A stretch of DNA of 64,000 nucleotides from DAHUXT01 sp036273675 (GTDB lineage: Bacteria; Chloroflexota; Ktedonobacteria; Ktedonobacterales; JADMIN01). Positions 9,525 to 17,951 of the stretch are shown here, in pieces; the first letter of the stretch is position 1; every line of letters begins with the position of its first letter. The notes under the pieces were generated by a model, which was not told the DNA's origin, made no database searches, and worked only from the letters and a program-made list of their open reading frames with translations. Location of the stretch: positions 1-64,000 of the forward strand of contig DASUHD010000093.1 in NCBI GenBank assembly GCA_036273675.1, given 5' to 3'. The position numbers and the translations under genes are program-made.

Positions 9525-10898
9525 ATGAGCGGCCCAAAGGATCGCTATCTCGGACAATATCGCATCCTGGAACAGATCGGCGTTGGCGGCATGGCGCGCG
9601 TCTACCGGGGATACCAGGCCAAGCTGGAGCGCAACGTCGCCATCAAAATGATCCCCACCCATGGCAGCGACCGCCACATGATTCTGCGCTTCGAGCAGGA
9701 GGCGAAACTCGTCGCCAAACTTGCCCACCAGAACATATTGCCCATCTTCGATTCCGGCGACGAAAATGGCTGGGCCTACATCGTCATGGAGTTTGTGACT
9801 GGCGGCACCCTGCGCGACCGCCTGGCCACCGCCGAATCCACCCGCACCCTCGCGCCACTCTGGTGGGTGCTCAAGATCTGCGAGCAGGCGGCCCACGCGC
9901 TCGACTACGCCCACAGCATGAAGGTCATTCACCGCGACGTGAAGCCTGCCAATATGCTGCTGCGCTCGGATGAGCATATGCTGCTCTCCGACTTTGGCAT
10001 CGCCACCATGCTTGCCGCCAACGCATCGAGCCACCGGGGCAGCGTCGGCGTCGGCACGCCACAATACATGGCGCCGGAGCAGGGCATCCCCAACGCCGGA
10101 GTGGATGGGCGGTCCGACATCTATGCGCTGGGCGTCGTGCTCTATCAGGCCGTGACGAATCGGCTGCCTTTCTACGCCGAGACACCTGCCGGCATCATCC
10201 AGAAACAGATTCACGAGCCGCTGGCCGCGCCAACCATGTTTAACCCAGACCTGCCGTCCACCGTCTCCAGCATCATCGTGCGGGCGATGGCGAAAGAACC
10301 CCGCGCGCGCTACCAGCGGGCCAGCGAGATGGCCGCCGATCTGGCCGAGGCGCAGGTCGCGCTCAAGCAGGGCAACCGCACCGCGCGGATGGCCACACCC
10401 ACCGCGAGAGTCGCCACCGTGGTCCCGACCATGCCGTCGCCAGCCATCGCGCCACCACCCGGCGATGGACGTTCCCCTGGCGCGTGTCTCCGCTGCGGGA
10501 CGGTAAGCAACCAGCAGAACCGCTACTGCACCTACTGCGGCTACGATCTCTCCGGCGCGCGCGCCCAGGTTGACCGCGTCCTCGGCCCAAACGGGCGACC
10601 GTTGCGCTGTCGGCTGACCTTCCTCAACGGGGTGCTGGCCGGGCGAAACTTCATCCTGCATCAGGATGTCACGACCATCGGCCGCACCACCGGCAACGAC
10701 GTGCTGGTTCTCGATGGCACCGTCTCGCGAACCCACGCGCGCCTCATCTTCCACAACGGCCAGTGGTCCATCGAAGACGCTGGCAGCTCCAACGGCACGC
10801 AGGTCAACGGACAGAAGATCAAGCGTCCGCGCGTGCTGCATTCAGGCGATCAAATTCGCATCGGCGACGAGTTTGCCACATTCGAGGTCATCAGTTGA
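9525..10898 (+). CDS. Ser/Thr protein kinase with zinc ribbon and FHA domain
   Basis: This soluble 457-residue kinase has a Hanks domain at about 10-275, with GVGGMARVYRG, VAIKM, HRDVKPAN, DFG and APE motifs. A Pro/Thr/Ala linker leads to a C-x2-C…C-x2-C zinc ribbon at about 321-340, then an FHA domain at about 380-457 with GRTTGNDV, SRTHA and SSNGTQVNG. The FHA domain would bind a phosphothreonine, possibly from the kinase itself or a partner. No membrane helix is present, unlike the kinase at 4128. The start follows GGAGGAGGC. A P450 gene lies about 120 bases downstream. Confidence 0.92.
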   Translation: MSGPKDRYLGQYRILEQIGVGGMARVYRGYQAKLERNVAIKMIPTHGSDRHMILRFEQEAKLVAKLAHQNILPIFDSGDENGWAYIVMEFVTGGTLRDRLATAESTRTLAPLWWVLKICEQAAHALDYAHSMKVIHRDVKPANMLLRSDEHMLLSDFGIATMLAANASSHRGSVGVGTPQYMAPEQGIPNAGVDGRSDIYALGVVLYQAVTNRLPFYAETPAGIIQKQIHEPLAAPTMFNPDLPSTVSSIIVRAMAKEPRARYQRASEMAADLAEAQVALKQGNRTARMATPTARVATVVPTMPSPAIAPPPGDGRSPGACLRCGTVSNQQNRYCTYCGYDLSGARAQVDRVLGPNGRPLRCRLTFLNGVLAGRNFILHQDVTTIGRTTGNDVLVLDGTVSRTHARLIFHNGQWSIEDAGSSNGTQVNGQKIKRPRVLHSGDQIRIGDEFATFEVIS

Positions 10899-11015
10899 GG
10901 CGCGCGGCCCAAACCTCACGTCGAATCCTCTCGTAGTACACTGCGGGTGCGCGCAGGGGATACGCCGCGCCCTGGGGGGAAACAGCCGCACAGCGACAGG
11001 AAAGCGATACAAATC

Positions 11016-12383
11016 ATGAGTGCAGAGACCCAGACACCCGCCAGACCCTTCGACGAAATGCCCATCATTACACGCCTCGACGATTATCCGTATACGATGC
11101 CAACGCTGCTGGCGCGGGAGGCTCAGACGCTCGGCCCCATCTTTCGCGCCGAGGTGGGCGAGCAGGGCCGCGACACCTTTGGACGCTGGGTAGTCTTCAT
11201 GGTCGGGCCAGAGGCCAACCGCTTCGTGATGCACTCGCACCGCGACCACTTCAGCCACGACCTCGGCTGGACGCCGACCCTTGGCGGCATGTTCGAGAAG
11301 GGGCTGCTCAACACTGATGATCCAGAGCACGCCCGCCAGCGCAAGCTGATGAATCCCGCATTCACCAGCGCCTACATGAGCCGCTATCTGCCCGTCATGA
11401 ATCGCGTGATCACTGATCGCAGCAGCGGCTGGGTCGAGCGTGGCGAGATCGATATGTACGCCGAGACGCGCAAAATCACCTTTGATGTGGCGGCGGAGTG
11501 TCTGACCGGTCTGCGCACTGGCGCTGAGGTGGACCACCTGCGCGAGCTCTTCTTCAAACTGATGCAATCCAGCTTCGACGATGTCGAGACCATGGCCGAG
11601 TATGTGGCCAAACTGATGGGGGTGCGCGCCGAGCTGGATGAGCTGTTGCTCGCCAAAATCGCCGAGCGCCGCCGCATGCCCACCGACGATATCCTGGGGA
11701 TGCTGGTCAAGGCGGGCGACGAGCAGAGCGCGCCCTTTACCGACCGCGAGCTGCTCGGCCAGCTCCACATCTTGCTGGTGGCGGGCCACGAGACGACCAC
11801 CAGCATGAGCGCATGGCTGCTCTACCTGCTGGCGTCGCATCCCGACATCCTGGCGCGAGTACACGCCGAGATGGATGAGGCGCTGGCGGCAACGGGCGGC
11901 GAGGTCACGCTGGACGCGATCAAAGCGATGCACCTGCTGAGCAACACCGTGGATGAAGCAGGGCGACTCTACTCGCCAGTGGGCAATGTGCCGCGTGGCG
12001 TCGTCAAAGACTTCGAGTTCGGCGGCTATCACGTTCCCGCTGGGACGCGGGTGCTGCTCTCGCTGGCGGCGTGCCACCGGCTGCCTGAGGTCTTCGCCAA
12101 CCCCGATACATTCGACCCCGACCGCTTCGCCCCGCCACGCGAGGAAGACAAGCGCACACCCTACGCGCTCGTCACCTTCGGCGGCGGGCCGCGCATCTGC
12201 ATCGGCATCAACTTCGCGCAGATCGAGATCAAGGCGATGGCCGCGCACATCATGCGCCACTACACGCTCGCGCCGACACCAGACCAGCCGCCAGTGCAGG
12301 CCTACTACGGCCCAACCGCGGAGCTTCCCGGCGGCATGCGACTCCGGGTGACGCCCCGCTCGGCACAGACGGATGCCTCATGA
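11016..12383 (+). CDS. Cytochrome P450
   Basis: This 455-residue monooxygenase is soluble, with no N-terminal membrane anchor. The I-helix oxygen-binding motif VAGHETTTS, the K-helix E-x-x-R in DEAGRLYSP, a PDTFDPDRFAP segment and the heme-cysteine loop FGGGPRICIGINFA are all present. It would hydroxylate an unidentified substrate using electrons from a ferredoxin/reductase encoded elsewhere. The ATG at 11016 is preferred over an upstream GTG at 10947 because the intervening part is not P450-like. The stop overlaps the possible first start of the next gene (ATGA), which suggests coupling. Confidence 0.93.
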   Translation: MSAETQTPARPFDEMPIITRLDDYPYTMPTLLAREAQTLGPIFRAEVGEQGRDTFGRWVVFMVGPEANRFVMHSHRDHFSHDLGWTPTLGGMFEKGLLNTDDPEHARQRKLMNPAFTSAYMSRYLPVMNRVITDRSSGWVERGEIDMYAETRKITFDVAAECLTGLRTGAEVDHLRELFFKLMQSSFDDVETMAEYVAKLMGVRAELDELLLAKIAERRRMPTDDILGMLVKAGDEQSAPFTDRELLGQLHILLVAGHETTTSMSAWLLYLLASHPDILARVHAEMDEALAATGGEVTLDAIKAMHLLSNTVDEAGRLYSPVGNVPRGVVKDFEFGGYHVPAGTRVLLSLAACHRLPEVFANPDTFDPDRFAPPREEDKRTPYALVTFGGGPRICIGINFAQIEIKAMAAHIMRHYTLAPTPDQPPVQAYYGPTAELPGGMRLRVTPRSAQTDAS

Positions 12384-12406
12384 GGGATGGAAGAAAGGGC
12401 GACGAT

Positions 12407-13348
12407 ATGTGCGACGAAAGCGACACCGCGATACGTCAGATGGTGATTACCAAAGAGTTTCGCATCCGTCGCTCCGAGCTGGTGTGTCCTGGCAACGCGC
12501 CGGACAAGATGGCGAAGGCGGCGGCGTCCGATGCCGATCAGACTATCTTTGACCTGGAGGACGCCCTCGCCGTCTCGCAGAAAGAGGCGGGCCGCGCGGC
12601 AGTCATCGAGGCGCTGCGGACGCTCGACTTCGGCGGCAAGATACGCACCTTCCGCGTCAACAATGTGCGCACGCGCTTCTGCTACCGCGACCTAATCGAG
12701 GTGGTGGAGGCAGCGGGCGGCTGGCTGGATGGCGTCATCGTCCCGAAGGTCAACGGGCCGGAGGATATCTTCTTCATCGACCGGCTGCTGAGCCAGATCG
12801 AGGAGCAGGTGGGTCTGGCGCGCGGCCACATCACCATCGAGGCGCTGATCGAGTCGGCGGATGGCGTGCTGCATGCCGAGCAGATCGCGCGCGCCACCCC
12901 ACGTATGAGCGGACTGGTCTTTGGGATTGTGGACTTCGCGGGCGATATCGGCGCGCAGGAGACCGGCGCGGAGCAGTTTTTCTACTACAATTACGCCAAA
13001 GCGAAGACGGTGGTGGCGGCGCGCGCGGCGGGCATCACCTGTGTGGACGGCGTGACGCTGGCGATTCGCGACCTGGAGGCGTGTCGGCGTGACGCGCGGA
13101 TGGCAGCGCGGATGGGGTTCGACGGCAAGTGGGCGATTCACCCGTCGCAGGTCGCGGTCATCAATGAGGCGTTTACGCCAACAACGGAGGAGATCGCGCG
13201 GGCGCAACGCATCCTCGACGCCTACGCGCGCGCCGATGTGGAGCAGGGCGTCGGCGCGATGGTCATCGACGACGAAATGGTGGACGCCGCCACGCTCCGG
13301 CTGGAATGGAAGAAGCTGGCGATTGCGCGCAAGGCTGGGCTGGCGTAA
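12407..13348 (+). CDS. HpcH/HpaI aldolase / citrate lyase beta-like CoA-ester lyase
   Basis: This 313-residue protein has the CitE/malyl-CoA lyase TIM barrel: RRSELVCPGNAPDKM near the start, FDLEDALA, the arginine strand FRVNN, the Mg2+-binding IEALIES and GIVDFAGDIG, and GKWAIHPSQVAVINEAF near the end. Members cleave or form C-C bonds in 3-hydroxyacyl-CoA esters such as malyl-CoA or citramalyl-CoA. An earlier ATG at 12380 overlaps the P450 stop. The GGAAGAAAGGG site fits ATG 12407 better. It is co-directional with the P450, so the two may form an operon. The substrate is unknown. Confidence 0.85.
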   Translation: MCDESDTAIRQMVITKEFRIRRSELVCPGNAPDKMAKAAASDADQTIFDLEDALAVSQKEAGRAAVIEALRTLDFGGKIRTFRVNNVRTRFCYRDLIEVVEAAGGWLDGVIVPKVNGPEDIFFIDRLLSQIEEQVGLARGHITIEALIESADGVLHAEQIARATPRMSGLVFGIVDFAGDIGAQETGAEQFFYYNYAKAKTVVAARAAGITCVDGVTLAIRDLEACRRDARMAARMGFDGKWAIHPSQVAVINEAFTPTTEEIARAQRILDAYARADVEQGVGAMVIDDEMVDAATLRLEWKKLAIARKAGLA

Positions 13349-13356
13349 TAGTCCGG

Positions 13357-13749
13357 TTATTCGTGTGGGCGTCTGTTGTCGCGCCCCTTACCCGGTCCGC
13401 TCGCCTTACCAAATGCGTCTTTGGGTGGCGTATTGCCGGACCCTCTGCCGGGCGGCCTACCGCCGCGATGTGGCGCCTTGCCCGGTGAGCGTTTCGCGCC
13501 AAAGATCGCCTGCGCCTCCGCCTCGTGGCCATGGGTCATCAGCCACTGGCGCGCCTCATCGCGCAGATTCGCCAGCGCCGGGCTGGTGGCGATCATCATC
13601 CACATCGCCGCTTCGGGATCGGTCGCGGTCTCAGGCGTCCACTGGCCCTCGGCGATCAGGAACGCGCGCAGGGCGGCTGGGTCGCGCTGGCGCAAGACAT
13701 CGTCCAGCCGACGGCGGAACTCAGGGTAGCCTGATGTGGAATCACTCAT
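13357..13749 (-). CDS. Hypothetical protein with basic disordered tail
   Basis: This 130-residue protein starts at ATG 13749 (MSDSTSGYPEFRRRL). Residues 1-85 are helical with conserved-looking YPEFRRRLDDVLRQRDP and LRAFLIAEGQW segments. The remainder is a Gly/Pro/Arg/Lys-rich tail with PGKAPHRGGRPPGR-type sequence that could bind nucleic acid. I do not recognise the family. It converges with the lyase gene, with eight bases between the stops. Confidence 0.6.
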   Translation of the reverse strand: MSDSTSGYPEFRRRLDDVLRQRDPAALRAFLIAEGQWTPETATDPEAAMWMMIATSPALANLRDEARQWLMTHGHEAEAQAIFGAKRSPGKAPHRGGRPPGRGSGNTPPKDAFGKASGPGKGRDNRRPHE

Positions 13750-13791
13750 GGGTCTATCATACCTCAGACCGTCGTACCATAACTCGCGGAC

Positions 13792-13828
13792 AAAAGCCGC
13801 CCCCTCCACGAAATGAGGAAGGGGCAGC
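13792..13828 (-). terminator. Rho-independent terminator of the acidic-protein gene
   Basis: On the minus strand the RNA forms a GC-rich stem (GCTGCCCCTTCC with GGAGGGGGCGGC) closed by a loop near TCATTTCGT, directly followed by TTTT. It lies about 70 bases after the stop at 13898 and is the clearest intrinsic terminator in the window. Confidence 0.8.
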
Positions 13829-13897
13829 GTTGAACGTGTCTGGTGTCTGATGGGGAATACGCATTCCCTGATTCACCAGCATGCTTGTGTTTGATGG

Positions 13898-15460
13898 TTA
13901 GACAGACCCATCATCTGGCTGACGCCCCAGCAGCGCGCGCAGCTTGTTCATGATGCTATCGAACATGCCGGAGACCTCGGCCAAAGCAGGATGCTCGCCC
14001 GTGCTTGTCGCGGTAGGCGTCGGCTCCGCTGCGGAATCGGCGATATCCGAAGCGGCGGCAGGGGTATCGCCGGCAGGCGCGGCGTCGACGGAATCCATTG
14101 CCGCCTCATCGCCAGCAGCCGCACTTGTATCGGCGCTGGCATCGGACGCATCACTCGCGTCGATATCAACGGCGTCGGCCGCCGCGTCAGCAGGGGCCGC
14201 CTCAGCGGTTGTATCGGCGGACATATCGGTCGCTGTGTCCTGGGGCGTGTCGGCGGTAGCATCCGCCGCGACACCGTCGGCTGCTGGCGCGGCGTCAGCG
14301 ACATCAGCATCGGCGCTGGCATCGGCAGGAACCTCGTCAACCGCGTCCGAACCATCCTCGGCCATCGCGCTGGACGCATCAGTCGTGTCAGCCGCGTCAG
14401 TTGTGTCAGTTGTGTCAACCGTCTCGACCGTTTCGGTTGCTACTGCCATGTATGCGCCAGCGTCGCCCATATCGCCCGTATCGGTCGCGTCAGTGGATCG
14501 GAGGTCATCGGGTCCGCCCATCGTCTCGGGCTCAACCTCATCGGGTCCGCCCATCGTCTCCGGAGTGACATCATCAGATGCGCCCATCGTTTCTGGCGCA
14601 ACCTCGTCAGACTCCCCCATCGTATCGGGGGGCGTAACGTCGGCGCCCTCCATGGTATCTTCATCGCCAGGCGCATCGGGTCCGCCCATGGTATCCTCAT
14701 CGTCGGAGAATCCCGCGTCGGCTGCATCGGGCATATCGCCGCTGGCATCAACACTGGCATCATCCGCCGCGGAGGCTTCATCGCCAGCGCCATCGAGATC
14801 GCCAGGGCCGCCATCGTCAGCGCTCGACATCATGGCAGCGGTGTCGCCCATGTCAGAAAAGTCTGGGGCAACATCACTGACCACCCCGTCACCTGCGTCG
14901 TCGGCGCTCGCTTCGATATCGGCATCAGCGGTATCGGCGGCGTCAGCGGCGTCATCCAATGCGGCGGTGACCTCCGCCGTATCCCCATCCGCCTCGTCCA
15001 CTGCGGCTGCGCTGTCAGCATCGGATGAGACATCCGCTACGCCCATCGCCACGATGGTGTCCTCGCCCGCGCTGTTCATCGCAGCGCCGCTGTCGGGCTC
15101 GTCTGACGCTGCGCCATCGACTTCTTCCGCGCTGGCATCCACAATGTCGGACGCGACATTGTCGGCTACCACGGTATCCTCGCCGTCTGCCGCGCTGTCC
15201 GCTGGCGCCGTCTCCTCGACGCCTACCGCCTCGACTTCCATGGCAGAGATGGCATATCCGTCATCTCCTGACCCATTCGAGCTGGCTTCCTGTTCCAGTT
15301 CATTACCCGTCTCGCCATCCGCTGGCGACGCCCCCGCATCCACACCACCGTCTGTCTCGGCGCTTGCAAGCGACTCATCCGCTATGGGCAGATCTTCAGT
15401 CGGCGAATTGTCCATAGTGACATCATCAGCAGCGCCCTGCACCTGATCCTGAGTATCCAC
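13898..15460 (-). CDS. Highly acidic, low-complexity (intrinsically disordered) protein
   Basis: This 520-residue chain consists almost entirely of D, A, E, T, S and G and has extreme net negative charge. A central stretch repeats a short unit with core (D/E)TMG(G/E)(P/S)D(E/D)V about eight times. The last 30 residues differ: ALAEVSGMFDSIMNKLRALL forms a probable amphipathic helix that could anchor the chain. No cysteine, signal peptide or membrane helix is seen. GTG at 15460 is chosen because AGGGGG lies six bases upstream. A strong terminator follows. The function is unknown: a solubilising, ion-binding or desiccation-protective role is speculation. Confidence 0.7.
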   Translation of the reverse strand: MDTQDQVQGAADDVTMDNSPTEDLPIADESLASAETDGGVDAGASPADGETGNELEQEASSNGSGDDGYAISAMEVEAVGVEETAPADSAADGEDTVVADNVASDIVDASAEEVDGAASDEPDSGAAMNSAGEDTIVAMGVADVSSDADSAAAVDEADGDTAEVTAALDDAADAADTADADIEASADDAGDGVVSDVAPDFSDMGDTAAMMSSADDGGPGDLDGAGDEASAADDASVDASGDMPDAADAGFSDDEDTMGGPDAPGDEDTMEGADVTPPDTMGESDEVAPETMGASDDVTPETMGGPDEVEPETMGGPDDLRSTDATDTGDMGDAGAYMAVATETVETVDTTDTTDAADTTDASSAMAEDGSDAVDEVPADASADADVADAAPAADGVAADATADTPQDTATDMSADTTAEAAPADAAADAVDIDASDASDASADTSAAAGDEAAMDSVDAAPAGDTPAAASDIADSAAEPTPTATSTGEHPALAEVSGMFDSIMNKLRALLGRQPDDGSV

Positions 15461-15484
15461 GGTAGCCCCCTGTGTTCTAATCAT

Positions 15485-16385
15485 CCACTAAAAGAACAAC
15501 GACAGGTCGTCACTCCAGCCATCTGCCGTGTGGCTACAGACGGCCGTTTCGAGAACGTACAGGCAAGAACATGCGAGGGTCTATACGCGATTGGGCATCC
15601 GCCACGCACGAACAATGGCTCGTTGCCCAGGGCTGTCCTTATGGCATCGTCGCCGGGACAGCAACGGAAAGTATGAGATTTGACCAGTATAAAGCGTGCC
15701 AGCGGCGCTGAGATGGAAGCATGCGCAGAAGCAGGCGAACCGAGGGAGGGGTTGGCGCCGATGAACCAGCCCGGACGCGCTACCACGACGCCATTGTCGG
15801 GTATGTCACCGGGTGGACAGCGGCGCACATCTCACAGATGCTCGCCATCCATCACAGACGATGGCCATTCATCCGATTCGTGACATCCGCGGACACCAGG
15901 ACGCCGGGGGGCGCCGACACGCAGCCAGACCCGGCAAGCGGGAACAAGCCAGATGTGCGACGTTTCTCGGAGAACACCAGTGACCAGCGAGGAGGCGCCC
16001 AGCATCATGGGGATGTGGGGGCTGCATGGAGGTTCGTGCGCTCCGGCAGGATTCCCCGTGACCCGCTGCGTTGGTTGCTTCCTACACGCGACAGACGCCA
16101 CTACCCCACATTGGCCCTCTCCCTGGCTTGCGCCGGGGAGATTCCTGGGCTGACGGCCACACATAACCACAAGAATAGCGACCCGTTATGTGTCTAACAC
16201 CGTCATGTCATGGTCCGGGGACCACCTCCACAGGCGTAAATTTCCGCTGGCCCTTCGGTATGCTCCCAGTATACCCGTTGCACAGGCGCTCGTCAATTGC
16301 CGCACGCTACGAATCCACAGATTTCCAGCGGCCAGACGCCCACTTGAGGCGCATGCGGTATATCTGTCGCCATAGCCGCGATATG
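15485..16385. other. 900-base gap with at most one tiny frame
   Basis: No frame here looks like a normal gene on either strand. The best candidate is the 46-residue frame listed at 15571. Several longer open frames are high in arginine and proline and behave as GC-rich chance frames. No repeat of the C-rich/G-rich family and no RNA gene was recognised. Confidence 0.5.
15571..15711 (+). CDS. Possible 46-residue small protein
   Basis: The frame from ATG 15571 to TGA 15709-15711 encodes a mixed-composition peptide with tryptophans and two cysteines (MRGSIRDWASATHEQW…). Its composition is more protein-like than its surroundings, but the ribosome site is poor. No family is recognised. It could equally be a remnant. 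Confidence 0.25.
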   Translation: MRGSIRDWASATHEQWLVAQGCPYGIVAGTATESMRFDQYKACQRR

Positions 16386-17045
16386 CTAGCCGATTGGTCC
16401 AGCAGAGCTTCGCGCATAGACGATGATCTGCCACAGGCCGACGGTATTATAAAACCGCCGCTCGAAGCCCTGTCCGCGTACGATGGCATCTACCGCCGCT
16501 GGCGCATGCACGAAGAAGCGCATTTTATTGCCCGTAAGGCGCGCAAATCCTGACCACACCTGGACGAGGGCGCGCAGCCACCACATCGCGCGGGGATAGA
16601 CCAGGCCATAGAGATGGGTCGCCCGCGCCGAAGATGCGCTCACCAGCGCCGACATATCGTCGAAGCAGCAGAGCACGCGGTCGAGTGTGACGATGTCAGC
16701 CGACGGGATGTTCGGCGCAAGCTCGACGAAGTTGCCATGCGCGAAATGGATACGGTCGCTCAGGCCGCGCCGCTGCGCCTCATCGCGCGCCACATCGAGA
16801 TAGGCCGACGAAGCGTCTACCGCCGTCGCGGTATTCACGCCATCGCGCAGTAGCGCATGAGGAATGGCGCCCACGCCACCACCGATGTCAAGCAGCGTCA
16901 TCCCGTCGACGCCCTGGGACTCCAGCGCAGTGATGAGGCGACGGGTCGATTTGGACGCGCCCTTCTTGCGATAGTGGTCAAGCTCCTGGGTGGCAAGTTT
17001 TGGATTGAAGCACGCCTCGATGCCCTCGCACTGGCAGTTGGTCAC
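16386..17045 (-). CDS. Class I SAM-dependent methyltransferase
   Basis: This 219-residue protein begins with a cysteine-containing leader (MTNCQCEGIEACF), then a helix and the SAM-binding motif I LLDIGGGVGAIPHAL, motif II TAVDASSAYL, and DIVTLDRVLCCFDD at motif IV. The later half has a LYGLVYPRAMWWLRALV segment resembling membrane-associated or small-molecule methyltransferases such as the BchM/UbiG type. The start is GTG 17045, with AAGGAGAG seven bases upstream. Its beginning overlaps the end of the upstream methyltransferase frame by 68 bases, so the two are likely co-transcribed. The substrate is unknown. Confidence 0.8.
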   Translation of the reverse strand: MTNCQCEGIEACFNPKLATQELDHYRKKGASKSTRRLITALESQGVDGMTLLDIGGGVGAIPHALLRDGVNTATAVDASSAYLDVARDEAQRRGLSDRIHFAHGNFVELAPNIPSADIVTLDRVLCCFDDMSALVSASSARATHLYGLVYPRAMWWLRALVQVWSGFARLTGNKMRFFVHAPAAVDAIVRGQGFERRFYNTVGLWQIIVYARSSAGPIG

Positions 17046-17823
17046 GATAGCTCTCCTTCCGTTGCACAGCCCGCGCTACCCCCTTCGGCTTGCGCAGGCG
17101 CGCCGCGTGTATCTCTCTTGGAATACGCAGCTCACCCTTGCCCGTTGCGAGCAGATCGCTGGCGCGCTCCGCCATATCGGCTGGAATGCCCGCGCTGGCC
17201 CACTGGCCTGCCATGTGGCCGAGCCAGGCGTCAACATCGGCGAAATGATAGGTAAAGATGAAGGTCGTCTCGCGCTCAAAGATAAACAGCCCATCGTCCA
17301 CGCCGCTTTGCAGCGCCGCGCGAGCAAGGCGCACCGTGCCAATACGGAATGACTCATCCAACTGGCCAATGGGGATAGTTTGCTCATCCACCTGAGCCAC
17401 CAGCCAGGGATGCTTCGGCTCAGGATGGATATCCAGCAGGAGTCCGCCTGGACGCAAGGCGCTATGGATGTTTCGCAGGGCGCGCACGGCGCCTTCAGGG
17501 GCGACACATCACAATGACCAGGACAGGACAGCGACATCGAACGTCTCGGAGGGCAGCTCCAGCGTCGTGATATCGGCCACCTGAAACCTCACGACTGAGC
17601 GCAACGACTCTGGCAACTGCGCAGAAGCCAGCGCGATGCTCTCCGCGTCGAGGTCCACACCCAGCACCGAACGCGTCCCGCGCGCGAAACGCCTGGTCAG
17701 TCGCCCGTCGCCGCAGCCAATCTCCAGCACATCCTTGTCGATAAAGTCTATCAGGTCATGAATAGCGCGCGTCTCGGCCTCCTCAGGATCGAGCGCCACC
17801 CCTGGTCTCTCGATGGTCGCCAT
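16978..17823 (-). pseudogene. SAM-dependent methyltransferase with in-frame UGA (pseudogene or selenoprotein candidate)
   Basis: One reading frame, broken only by UGA at codon 105 (17509-17511), encodes a 281-residue class I methyltransferase. Before the stop lie motif I VLEIGCGDGRLTRRF, motif II VLGVDLDAES and FDVAVLSWSL. After it come C-VAPEGAVRALRNIHSALRPGG and the C-terminal domain. No frame change is needed to join the halves. A 5-bp GC stem with five-base loop (17479-17493) follows the UGA by 15 bases. Related enzymes, as I recall them, have cysteine at this site. A recent nonsense mutation is the simplest reading; selenocysteine is possible but needs Sec machinery elsewhere. Confidence 0.6.
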
Positions 17824-17898
17824 TGTTCCCTCCCCGCATGAAGCGCTCCATGCCCAGATGTGCGCACTTCACGCAGGTATCATACCCAATAAGCGCTC

Positions 17899-17904
17899 TA
17901 TAAT
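17899..17904 (+). promoter_or_regulatory. -10 box upstream of the DUF4037 gene
   Basis: A perfect TATAAT lies 48 bases before the ATG at 17952, with no clear -35. AAGCGCT(T/C) occurs three times around it (about 17841, 17891 and 17917), which could be binding sites for a regulator in this divergent intergenic region. Confidence 0.45.
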
Positions 17905-17951
17905 GTAGCTGCCAGCAAGCGCTTCAGGTTCTCGAATAGAAGGTTTGAGCG

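Noticed and set aside
10842..12260. 472-codon frame opposite the P450
   Set aside because: Shadow frame; P450 motifs on the plus strand are complete.
13944..15446. 500-codon open frame on the plus strand opposite the acidic protein
   Set aside because: It is the mirror of GAC/GCG-type codons and has only Ser/Ala/Val/Pro composition. The minus-strand gene has a better start and a terminator.
15721..16197. 158-codon plus-strand frame in the 900-base gap
   Set aside because: Arg/Pro/His-rich, no ribosome site, no recognisable segment.
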